DNA of 64,000 nt from Vandiemenella viatica (Eukaryota > Arthropoda > Insecta > Orthoptera > Morabidae). Location of the stretch: assembly GCA_031002005.1 (NCBI GenBank), contig JARYHS010009186.1:251811199-251875198 (forward strand), given 5' to 3'. Shown one piece after another: positions 33,368 through 41,992 of this stretch. Numbering within the stretch: the stretch's first letter is position 1; the number at the start of each line of letters is the position of its first letter. The position numbers were made by a program, and so were the translations under genes. Under the pieces are notes generated by a model. The model worked only from the letters and a program-made list of their open reading frames with translations, was not told where the DNA came from and ran no database searches.

Positions 33368-33520
33368 ATTTTGTTCGTAGAAAAAATATCGAATTGGTGC
33401 TTAAAATCGATACACTAAATACAATATCGATGTATCGATATATCGAAAATAAAAATATCGGCGATAAATATCGATATTTTTTAGAAAAAATATCGATATA
33501 TCGATACATCGATATATTTT
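33368..33520. promoter_or_regulatory. Right subterminal ATCGAT cluster of the hAT
   Basis: Eight or more ATCGA/TATCGATA motifs lie before the right terminus, several of them palindromic. It is the mirror of 30210-30300. Confidence 0.6.
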
Positions 33521-33531
33521 GCCCATCCCTA

Positions 33532-35166
33532 ACTCATACCATACTTTTTCCTGTGTTCCTGTAGTTTCCATACTAAAATTTTTTCCTGCACTTTTCCAAG
33601 CACATTTAGCAGACAGATCGGCCGATAGGATTTAGGATTTAATGGATCCTTGTCGTTCCCCTTCTTTAGGATCACCACTTCACTCTGCTTCCAGATATTT
33701 GGAACCCTGCCTTGCTGAAGGCATTTATTAAATAGTATGCAGAGTGGTAAAGTCAACTGGACCACTAATGCCTGGAGCACTTCAGCAGCGATTCCGTCCG
33801 GTCCAGGTGTCTTTTTCCGCGACATGGCGTTAATCGCTTTAATTACTTCGTCTGGTGTCACATCATCCGCTAAAGTAGCTGAGGTATAAATTTCATTGTG
33901 ACCTTTACGGAGATTTTCTTGCTCTAAACTTTCACCTACTGCCTCATCGTCGGGTAATAGTACTTTTAGCAGTTCCTCAGCTGTTGCTCTCCAATTGGCC
34001 GTCATGGTCCCGTCTGCCCTTCTTACGGTTGATAGTGTAGTCGGTGGTCTCAATTTGCTAGCTGCGATCTTGTAGGGGACGCCCCAGGGATCTGACTTTA
34101 AATTAGCGTTTACATAAGCCTCCCAACTCTGCTGCTTTGTTTTTATTAGCAGCTCTTTAAAGGCAGTCTTCCTTTCCCTGTATCTATTGAGAAGCAAGCA
34201 CCTATCGGCAGCAATCATGCACCGTTGGTACTCTTTTCTCGCCTTCCTCATCTCCGATCGTAGTTTTTGCAGTCGGTCGCTCCACGATATGTCTGTAGTA
34301 TTCGCTGGTCTTTTGAGGGGAATGGCCATTTTCATTACGCCCTGAATTTCACGCGTGATCCCTCTTGCTATGACATCTACATCATTACCTTCCAATAGAT
34401 CCACTGGTAGACGGAATTCATCTCTTAGTTTTGCCCAATCTGCCCTACGTAAGTTATATTTTTTCCTTGTGTCGTTAATTTCATTGATTTGCAACCTACC
34501 TTTGGCCAGATCAAACAGAATCAAGTTGTGGTCACTTGTAGTTTCGTTTTCAACCACCCTCCAGTTTCTGGCTAGGTTTCCTGCCAGCTGATTGCTCAGC
34601 GTTACATCGATATTCGATTTTGCACCTGCTCTGTTACTAAACGTTGGAGCATTATTAGGGCAGTTCCTGACTTCCAGGCATAACTCATTTAACAGTTCCT
34701 CTACCATTAAGCCTCGTTCATCCGTTGTATCACTGTACCAGAGCGGGGAGTGTGCATTTATATCTGCTGTTATAATTATCCTTTGATCTTGTAACTCAGT
34801 GCAAATTTTTCTTATTTTATTTAGATAAGCATCTATAGGGTCCTTATATTGGCAGTACATCGATACCAAAGTAACGCTACACCACCCGGTATCGATCTCT
34901 GCACATGCTGTGTGCTCATCACAGTATTGCGCTATTTTGGTTACAGTTAGTTCTTTGTTTAGTACAATGATTCCTGCCATAGGTTTAGGTCCACTTACTA
35001 TGGTTTGTGAGGATACTGGCATGTGTGGTATTTGTCCGCCCTTAGAGTAAGGCTCTTGCACACAGATAAAATCCCAGTCATGTTGCGCAGCAAGATTCCT
35101 TAGCTCATGCAGGACCATATTTGTCCGTCTTGCATTAATTTGTGCAACTTTGATTGTACCTTTCAT
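33532..35166 (-). CDS. R1-like LINE ORF2, 5' part: endonuclease and start of RT
   Basis: 545 codons from an ATG 49 bp inside the LINE 5' end. The N-terminal ~230 residues are an APE-type endonuclease: QINARR, VQEPY (catalytic Glu), ADINAHSPLW, FSNRAGAKSNIDVT, and the final catalytic TSDHNLI. Next come a linker and the start of the RT (RKKTPGPDGI, then VVILKKGNDKD, SYRPICLLNVLGK). The frame ends prematurely only because the hAT inserted; the next residues are in the 28700-30189 segment. ORF2 nicks DNA and primes cDNA synthesis. Confidence 0.9.
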
Positions 35167-36470
35167 CTATGGGTGTTTAGTGTAAACATTACTCTGAGGC
35201 CATGGAAGTTTCGCGTTCTTTCTTGGACAGCTAGAAATCATGTACGGTCCTTCATAAAGGAATTTAAATTTTTTGATTTCATTATTGAGACTCGAAGATT
35301 TATAGTGAGTTTGCGCCAGCACCAGGTCACCTGGCTTATAGTCAGTAGCCTTCCCCCTTCTATCGTACCTAGCGTTTCTTCTCTGCGCTTCACTCTTCAT
35401 TTTTAGCAAGTCATCTCTGGGATCATTATGGTAAACCGACACGCCCTGTAAATTTCTCGATGGAAATATTTCCCGTTCACTTAGTTCGTCCATAAAGAAA
35501 TTCTCCTCCTCTCCTCGCGTCTGATCACAATCTGGAAATTTAACACTTATTTGTCGGGACTCATTATTTTTCCACCGTATAGATTTTCTGTCAATTTTAT
35601 TTCCTTCATTTACAAATTGAGAAGGTTTTTGTCTACCAGTTACTTCTTCATATCTTCCGCTATCGAAAATGACTGATTCAGCTAAATTATTGCTTCCGAG
35701 TGAGTGACCTAACTCGCTCGCTTGTTTTTCCGAGCTCGCCAGTGTTGCGGCGGTCAAAACTTTTTTGGCACAGGTTCCAACAGTGCTCCGGTATATGCTA
35801 GTACGCGCCGACTGTCGGCCACTGCTCCCGCTCCCGTCACTATTGTCATAGCCATATGGCTGTCGTACTGTTTTGATTCTATCCAACTTTACTTCTCCCG
35901 TATTTACAGATAAAAATCCCTCCACTTCAATCTTTATAACCTCATTCTCCCGTAATCTTGACTTCTCCTCTGTAAGAGCATCATAAAAAAATTCCTCCGC
36001 TACTTCAAAAAATTTCTCTTTTATATCGTCTTCCACAAATTTCTCCTTACACCCTTGAACGTCTGTTTCCGCAGCCATAATACTTTTACAATTTACTTCA
36101 ACTTCATCCTTTAGAACATTACCTAATATAGTGTCAAAAACAAAAACTTCTTCCTGAATTTTCTTCTTCCTTACTCCTCCACTTCCGTTCTGTGAAATTT
36201 CGTCCGCATTTGGCCTCTTAACCGGTTCTGCCCCTGATGAGGCCGCTACAGTGGCAGAAATTAGTTTTAAACAATTTTCACCACTCGCAGCTACTGTGGC
36301 TACCCTCTGTTCTCTGTTATGAGGTTGGTCGTCATGGTACCGTTGGTGTTGATTATTAGTTTCTGTCTCTACCGCTTGGTTATTCGGCTCAAAATTGTTT
36401 CTCTGCCTTGCCCCGTGTTGGTATGTATTTACCGGTTGTTGTCGGTTGTTCCTTCCTTCTCTCCAGTAAC
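35167..36470 (-). pseudogene. gag C-terminal region fused in frame to integrase C-terminal tail
   Basis: One open frame runs from about 36470 through an ATG at 36078 into the LINE junction. The first part is Gly/Arg/Asn/Gln-rich then acidic, as in a gag C-terminus or linker. From about residue 200 of the ATG-initiated stretch it becomes an integrase tail (RRNARYDRR, YKPGDLVLAQTHY, KKFKFLYEGPY), the region that follows the catalytic core in Ty3-type integrases. Protease, RT, RNase H and the DDE core that should lie between are missing, so a large deletion joined the two in frame. The last codons before 35167 are LINE sequence; the true continuation is 27454-27570. Confidence 0.75.
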
Positions 36471-37771
36471 CGCCTCCCGTGTACCCCTATCCTGAAAGTG
36501 TCTATAACCATTCTGAAACTTCGACTTGTCTCTCCTCATCCTCTCCTCCTGGACATCCAACCTTCCCAACATGTCTATGGCATCCTTAATTGAACATATT
36601 TTATGGCTGGTGAGAATAAATTGCGTTTGTTCGGGTAGGCGAGCCGCAATAATTTTAACATATTCTTCCTCACTGTGAGGTTGATCTAGGTACCTACAAG
36701 ATGAGTAACACCTCATAAAAAATTAGTTTGTGTCTCTTTATTCGGATCGTAATGCTCGCCCAACATTAATTCGGATTTCACGGCAATCTGTCTTTCTGCC
36801 GACCAGTATAGGTTTAAAAAATCTGTTTTAAACTGAGCAAACGTTTCAAAACGGTCTTCGAATTGATCAGCCCAAAGACGAGGTTCTCCTCTCAAATGTT
36901 TAATTACCATCCTAATTTTATTTTCTTCACTAGCCATCAGGAAATGTGCGAAATTTTCAAAATTTCTAATGAACTTTACAAGATGTATACAATTCTTTCC
37001 GGAAAATTCCTCCCAATCTATCTTCTCATCATTGACTTTGACAGGAAAAGCTGAGGTCTTTATAATTCCTTGGTACTTGACAAGCTCTTCCCTCACCACA
37101 TTGGGAACTTGTTTAACTAGTTCTTGTTTCACCACTAGAGGGGTATGTAGTTTCACCTTCCCGACATCTTCATAAACCTTTTCCACGTCCGCTGCCAGCC
37201 CTTTGATATCACCCTGAAATGTTTGCATCTGATCTTCAAGGCACCCTACGCGGTGGCTCTGACTGTCGCTTTTTTCTACCAACTGTAAATATTGCGCCTG
37301 TAAGGCACCGGTATCCTGGCGCAAACCACTCGTCTCCTGCTCAACCCGTTGTTCTAACTTGGAAACTTGAGAGGACAACTCCTCTGTCCGACCAACGCAC
37401 CTAACACTATACTCTTCAAGTTTTCTCTCTAACTCCGCGATGTGCAATTTCTGCTCCTTGACTAAGCTATCGTGACGAACTTCTGCGTCCCTTTCCATTA
37501 CTTCAAGTCTACCATTAAGGGTTTCAAATTTGGAATAGAGTTTAGAATCAAGTTTATCATGAGAGTCCCTAAGGGTTTCAAATTTGGAATCAAGCTCAGA
37601 ATTAAAATTATCATTTAGGGTTTGAAATTTGGAATCAAACTTCGAATCAAGTTTATCATGAGAGTCCCTAATGGTTTCAAATTTGGAATCAAGTTTATCA
37701 TTTAGGGTTTCCGCAAACCTAGCCAGCATTTCAGCCATTTCAGCCACTTTTGACTCCGTCTCTTCCCCCAT
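36429..37771 (-). pseudogene. gag of the Ty3-type element, frameshifted
   Basis: 352 codons from 37771: the N-terminal ~70 residues are a predicted coiled coil with repeated LDSKFETLRDSHDK units, then a long helical region, then a capsid-like domain (WEEFSGK, FIRNFENF, KIRMVIKHLRGEPRLWADQF, FKTDFLNLYWS). It stops at 36713 in a T-run. The capsid continues in the -1 frame (36716-36429, SEEEYVKIIAARLPEQ...), and a second shift at about 36480 leads into the frame of 35167-36470. No CCHC knuckle is visible. Gag would assemble the particle that packages element RNA. Both shifts could be mutations or consensus errors; the first sits on a T TTT TTA heptamer. Confidence 0.8.
37500..37710 (-). repeat. 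Internal coding repeat in gag coiled coil
   Basis: The phrase 'gtttcaaatttggaatcaag' followed by 'tttatcatgagagtcccta' recurs four to five times with partial units. It encodes repeated LDSKFET and RDSHDK heptads, so the coiled coil grew by local duplication. Confidence 0.7.
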
Positions 37772-38106
37772 TTCAGTAAGTTAATATTACAAATCCCACG
37801 GGAAAATCCAATTATGAAAATAACTCAGTTGCTTTACTTCCCCTTTTTCAATTCACAGCAAACAAAACCAATACAACGCTGCTATTCATGAAACTCAGTC
37901 AACATATCAGAATTAAATGCATGCAAACTGAAACCAACTACTTGTGCTGCGTCAACATGCGGTAAGTGTCACCAGAATGACAAAGGAATGGGCAAAAAGG
38001 AGAGAAAAACTCAACTCGGTTTTCCTTCCTATGTGCGACTCGAAATTATAGGAAAAAAATATTAAAGGAACGGAACAGATAGGAAAAGACGCTTCGCAGC
38101 AGCTCG

Positions 38107-38367
38107 CTAGTAGCAACTCGCGCACTTAGCTTTGGTGTCTTCAGTCAGGTCTGCTCGGCTCAGCTCGGCTGGTCGCAGGTTGGCTCGAATCAGCTGCTCC
38201 GGCTCGGCTTCCTTCGGCTGGTCTCGGCCACCCTCGTGTCGGCTGCTCCGGCTCCGCTCCCTTCGGCTGCTCTCGGCTCCGCTCGTGTCGGCTGCTCCGG
38301 CTCGGCTCCCGTCGGCTGCTCTCGGCTCCGCTCGGAAATACTCGTCGAGTTCATGCGCCACCTCCAC
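38107..38367 (-). other. Upstream ORF and GC-rich tandem repeat in the LTR element leader
   Basis: Between the primer binding site and gag, an 86-codon frame on the minus strand coincides with a degenerate tandem repeat of 'cggctgctccggctcggctcc'-type units (clearest 38210-38330, period about 50 bp). The frame may be open only because of the repeat. In a leader this could be a structured packaging or translation element; no homology is recognised. Confidence 0.4.
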
Positions 38368-38582
38368 TGGTCTCAGAGTAGATTATCTTCGCTCGCCGTC
38401 TTTGACTCACTGCCTCGTGTCGTGTAGTGTTATATCTTCCACTTTGACTATTGTCGTCTTCGCGCCTAATTGTCACTTTATTCTCACTTCGCCGTAATTT
38501 ATCCTTTGTCCTCTTTATCTTCGTGTGTATGCTCTGGAATTGAAAGTTAATTTCTCCTCCAGATGCCTATTTAACCACACGT

Positions 38583-38600
38583 CCTGTCACTGAGGCGCCA
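38583..38600 (-). promoter_or_regulatory. Primer binding site of the Ty3-type element
   Basis: Immediately after the 5' LTR the minus strand reads TGGCGCCTCAGTGACAGG. The TGG start complements the CCA end of a tRNA, and the exact abutment on the LTR is typical for Ty3-type elements. The donor tRNA is not identified. Confidence 0.7.
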
Positions 38601-39270
38601 TGCAAGCTCACAGTTGTCTTGTCGTTGTTGTTGGGGCTTTTAGATTTAATTATGAATTAACACTTATAAATAAAAAGTTCGGTCAGCCGTGCGGTCGCCA
38701 ATCTGCTGATCTTTACTAGTTAGATAAACTAGAATTGTAGTCAGAGAAAACCAAGTAAGAAAGCACTGAGAAATACACAGCATTTCAGCTTTCACAGTTC
38801 ACTCACATTTATTCCTCTGAAACTACAAATATCTAAGCAAGCCAGCAGATACTTAAAAACTAAACTTCTTCTCCAAAGAATGCAGGTTCGAGGATAATCA
38901 AGGATTGTAACATTCAGTACAAGCCCCGTAATTAACTATTACACAATCGATGTGATCCAAATCAATAGCAGTTCAACATACACAGTTTATGGGAAACCAG
39001 TTCATTCAAAATAACCTTCATAGTCCACAAAAATACCTCCAGAATGTCCACACAATGTCTTACAACTCTGAGCCTCGGTTAAGCGACACACACACACGCT
39101 CCCGGCCGCGGCATATAAGCTCTCGCTGGCCGTAGCTTACTCGACCGTCGCCAATACAAGACTGTTTCAAAGCGCGCTAAGTAATCGCTCAACACCAAAG
39201 ACATTACATTTACTTCTCAGATCACAATTTATACTAAAATTATATCCGTAATTTCAACGGTTATGTTACA
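38601..39270 (-). repeat. 5' LTR of the Ty3-type element
   Basis: 670 bp, near-identical to the left LTR, with the differences listed there. On the minus strand it starts TGTAAC and ends TTGCA. It contains the promoter candidate (TTATAT within a GC-rich stretch, about 39110) and AATAAA downstream, in the expected order for U3-R-U5. Confidence 0.92.
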
Positions 39271-39274
39271 CGGT

Positions 39275-39358
39275 CCTGATCTGTACAGAGCACACGGAAA
39301 AATAAACATAAGTTAAAGTGATTCTTCGGATTTATTTCATGCAACCAAATGCCTATCA
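39275..39358 (+). repeat. Old LTR, right part (R/U5-like end)
   Basis: 'gagcacacgg-aaaataaacataagtt-aa-gt-attcttcgga' through 'caaccaaatgcctatca' matches 62251-62324 at roughly 80 percent, including the AATAAA signal and the terminal CA. With 26060-26111 it forms the LTR into which the Ty3-type element jumped. What follows 39358 does not resemble what follows 62324, so this is either a solo or a 3' LTR. Confidence 0.6.
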
Positions 39359-40249
39359 GGGTGCTGCAGTTCCACGGGGCCTACCAACGAGTCGCCACTG
39401 GTCATTTTCCTGATATGTGGGATGAATTTCAAAGTTATCACATGTCTCCTTCTTGGAGTGGCTAATTTCACAGGTAGTAGTGTATTCATCCTGTTATAGC
39501 AACTGATGAATGATGTTTGTGGCCAGAATGAGGGATTAACAAGAGCAAAGCAGCCGTGTTTTCAGGATGTTATGGGAAGACTGGGAATTAAAGATCGAAC
39601 GCAGTCAGAGGGTCGATCTCACGACTATGAAGTGAAGGAGATGTAGTACGTCGATAACCAGGACATTACGCCAGAGGAAATTAGTCACTAGAAGAGAAAG
39701 ACAGATAGGAAGATATAAGTTTATTCGGGAGCATATGATTACATCATTCACTTTATCACCGAATGCCCCAAACAACGTCAACGTATGAAAATAATTCTAA
39801 GGAAAGATGGTGGCATCAAAATCAGAAACTATTAAAGTTTACGACTCTGCCTAGTGACATTAACAGACGGCAGGATAAAGCAATTATGCAAAAATGAAGA
39901 TAAATACAACAAGAGAATCTTGACTGAATTAATTAAACGGGTTAAAATTTTTATAACGTCCCAGCCAAAGAAGGACGGTTTAATACATCGAAGTAATGCA
40001 AGATGCAACTTCTTGACTCGCATTCAGGGATATTGGCGCTGATCAACTAAGCTGCTCCTATCATGCAGTAGGTCTCGTTGTTTATGACTTATGTATGGTG
40101 AATACCATTAAGATGACCTATAAGTTAAATGAATTAATTAACTACGCCAAAAGTCAGTATTACGTTTTAGCAATGTTCCTAACCTAAGGATGGAGTTTCT
40201 GGGCGATATAGATTACAAGTTTTTTTGTGTATTCTTCTATTGCCTTAAA
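39359..40249. other. No gene recognised
   Basis: Small frames (62-63 codons) on both strands at 39832-40042 are complementary shadows of each other and have no domain. Confidence 0.4.
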
Positions 40250-40298
<49 letters not shown>

Positions 40299-40527
40299 TA
40301 TTGCTCTACGCCTTGCGAAGTCGAGGTCATTACAGGTGGGATGTGACTGGGGACAAGGAGCGGAGGAATTCGGTCATGGTCTTTTGAAGGAAGCATCCCG
40401 GTATTCGCCCGGAGTGATTTGGGGAAACCATGGAAAACCGAAAACTGAATGCTCGGACGGGAATTCGAACTGGCGTCCTCCCGAATGCGAGGTCAGAACG
40501 TTAATCAATCACCCACAACGCTCAGTA
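40250..40527 (-). mobile_element. tRNA-derived SINE family 1, subfamily A, with long poly(T) side
   Basis: In reverse: about 45 T (poly(A) tail), A-type tail (tacgcct-gcgaagtcgaggtcatta), full body, B-box complement and head. The unusually long tail suggests recent insertion, but no clean TSD was found. Confidence 0.85.
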
Positions 40528-40584
40528 ATCACTAATACAAAATGTTTTTCAGAACTATATTTAACAGATACTATAAACATTTTA

Positions 40585-40650
40585 TCATTACAATACAAAT
40601 CTTCCTCAAATACAATACAAATACAAATACAATACAAATCTTCCTCAAAA
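40585..40650 (+). repeat. Short direct repeats (atacaa)n
   Basis: 'tacaatacaaatcttcctcaa' occurs twice, about 40 bp apart, joined by several atacaa units. Local slippage product. Confidence 0.65.
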
Positions 40651-40718
40651 ATTAAATTTGCCTTAGTAAATTACCTTAGTTTGTTATTTAATATGTTTCT
40701 TTGTTATTTTTTTTCCAG

Positions 40719-40929
40719 CGTTATCACTTTTCATCCTGGTCTAGGCTGTACAGATCGCGATAAATGTGGAAGTACTGAAGTAATGCTTTCATTAACATGC
40801 TGCTCATCAAAAGAATGTAATTTGCTTCTTAAAAAGAACTTAAATTATTTATTCCCGCGTCAACTTCAGACCGAGGCTACATTTCAGACTAATCAATTAC
40901 TTTTAGTAACATTGCTGCTTGAAAATTAA
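40719..40929 (+). CDS. Possible terminal exon of a small Cys-rich (Ly6/three-finger-like) protein
   Basis: A splice acceptor (ttgttattttttttccag, AG at 40717-40718) is followed by one base plus 69 codons and a stop. The reading contains C-x5-C, about nine residues, then TCCSSKECN, which matches the last disulfide loops of the Ly6/three-finger fold (CC-x4-CN). About 40 further residues follow with no GPI-type hydrophobic tail, unlike most family members. A related segment at 51405 has an acceptor of the same phase. Upstream exons are not identified; the SINE at 40250 lies in the presumed intron. Coding status rests on motif, acceptor and paralogue only. Confidence 0.35.
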
Positions 40930-41094
40930 AGCTTTTATTTTATACATCTGTGTGCAAAGAACGAATATACAGAAAAAATACAAGTAAATAAAACGTAACT
41001 AATAATTAATATATAAATTTAAAGCAATACATACTTTCCTTTCAGTGTTTTGGCAATTCATTTCTTGTCGGATGCTCAACTAATTAGAACCGTT

Positions 41095-41241
41095 CCCAAA
41101 TCACTACAGCCAAATGCCGGGATGCTTCCTTCAAAAGGCCCTGGGCGAATTCCTTCCCATTCCTTGCCCCCCCCCCCCATCTTTTCCCGTCTCTAAAGGC
41201 CTCGCTGTTAGAGAGACGTTAAGCAGATAAAAAATAATAAT
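41095..41241 (+). mobile_element. 5'-truncated SINE family 1, subfamily B, with 12-bp TSD
   Basis: Only the 3' body and B-type tail are present (from 'cccaaatcac' to 'gacgttaagcag' and A-rich end), yet the exact duplication ATTAGAACCGTT (41083-41094, 41242-41253) brackets it. The truncation therefore occurred during insertion. The related segment at 51.8 kb lacks the insertion at the corresponding position. Confidence 0.9.
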
Positions 41242-41253
41242 ATTAGAACCGTT

Positions 41254-41658
41254 ATTAAGTAGTGCGCATAACTTCGAACTGGTAGTAGTGACCTATCTGG
41301 CCGTTGTGGACCGCCAGCAAGGCCGGTAGCGTGACCTCTACCTTTTAATATTATTGATGATTCACGGTTAATGATTTCCACTTGTCATGTTACACAGTTT
41401 TTTTACTAAGAAAAGTCTGAAAGGAATAAAATTTGAGATTGCATCACGTGGAGACGTTTTAGATATATTTCTCTGACTGTGATATTCCTGCACCGTAGAG
41501 GAAAAGGTTGAGGCGTGAATGCAAACTAAATTGCGTAAGTACGAGTCTATTTAAATTAAGGGTCTGAGAATTGGAGATCATCTGTGGTTTGTCGGTGGAT
41601 GTGATCGTGTGTGGGACACCTGTCACATTTCAGTGTAGGAGCGAGTTTGGACTCACCT
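41254..41658. other. No gene; continuation of the duplicated segment to about 41360
   Basis: 41254-41340 still aligns loosely with 51795-51880 (aagta-tgcgcataac, tctggccgttgt). Beyond that nothing is recognised. Confidence 0.45.
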
Positions 41659-41727
41659 TTTTTTATTGCTTAGGGCTTTATGCCTCGTCACCGTCAGGGT
41701 CATTAGAGGTGGGTTGGACTTCTCCCG
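41659..41727 (-). mobile_element. SINE family 1 (A) tail fragment
   Basis: T-run, 'tatgcctcgtcaccgtcagggtcattagaggtggg' only; the rest of the element is missing. Confidence 0.6.
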
Positions 41728-41867
41728 TATGTCGAAGTCAAGTACTGGGCTCAAAGTGTTTTTGTTTACGGCGGATAGATATTGTTTGATTAGATGCAAA
41801 GTGGTATTTCTTTGGAGGGCTAGTATGGTGTTAATTTTGTTTGGAGCACTTTTATGAGACCCAGATT

Positions 41868-41992
41868 TTTTTTTATTTGCTTATGGCTTTACGCCTCGTC
41901 GACGTCGATGTCATTAGATGCGGGAAAAATCTGGGGGAAAGGAACGGTAAAGAATTCAGCCATGGCCTTTTGAAGGTAGCATCCCAGCATTT
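41868..41992 (-). mobile_element. SINE family 1 (A), 5'-truncated
   Basis: In reverse: T-run, 'tttacgcctcgtcgacgtcgatgtcattaga', body to 'gcatcccagcattt', then an abrupt end. The tRNA head is absent. It lies 140 bp from another tail fragment in the same orientation. Confidence 0.7.

Larger units (their letters stand above)
30190..33531 (-). mobile_element. hAT element, internally degenerate, inserted in LINE ORF2
   Basis: Perfect 12-bp terminal inverted repeats TAGGGATGGGCA and an exact 8-bp target duplication ACTCATAC (30182-30189, 33532-33539) are diagnostic of hAT. Both subterminal regions carry clusters of ATCGAT/TATCGATA. The interior holds a broken transposase (30430-31490), a SINE (31737-31978) and an RTE-like LINE fragment (32755-33290). 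At 3342 bp it is near autonomous length, but the N-terminal half of the transposase is absent, so this copy moved using a transposase supplied in trans. Confidence 0.92.
27571..35215 (-). mobile_element. R1-clade-like LINE, 5'-truncated, inserted in the LTR element
   Basis: It is bounded by the exact 14-bp duplication TTCTTTCTTGGACA (27557-27570, 35216-35229). An oligo-T run at the left end is the poly(A) tail on the minus strand. Without the nested hAT it is 4.3 kb: 49 bp of leader, a complete ORF2 (1,038 codons plus stop once the hAT and one TSD copy are ignored) and about 1.1 kb of 3' UTR. ORF1 is missing, so this is a 5'-truncated copy that stopped just short of ORF2. Clade assignment rests on domain order (endonuclease, RT, C-terminal CCHC) and the style of the C-terminal zinc finger. 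Confidence 0.9.
26112..39270 (-). mobile_element. Non-autonomous Ty3-type LTR retrotransposon (with nested LINE)
   Basis: Two near-identical LTRs (26112-26778 and 38601-39270) in the same orientation start TG and end CA when read on the minus strand, and are flanked by a 4-bp duplication CGGT (26108-26111, 39271-39274). Next to the right (5') LTR is a tRNA-type primer binding site starting TGGCGCC. Next to the left (3') LTR is a purine tract. Between them are gag (with frameshifts) and the C-terminal tail of an integrase. Protease, RT, RNase H and the integrase core are absent. Without the nested LINE and one TSD copy the element is 5.5 kb. The LTRs differ by about two substitutions and 3 nt of indels, so it is young and must have been mobilised in trans. 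Confidence 0.9.

Noticed and set aside
36429..37771. Programmed -1 frameshifting as established fact
   Set aside because: A one-base loss in a T-run plus a second frameshift 240 bp further on is equally or more likely, so it is kept only as a testable observation.
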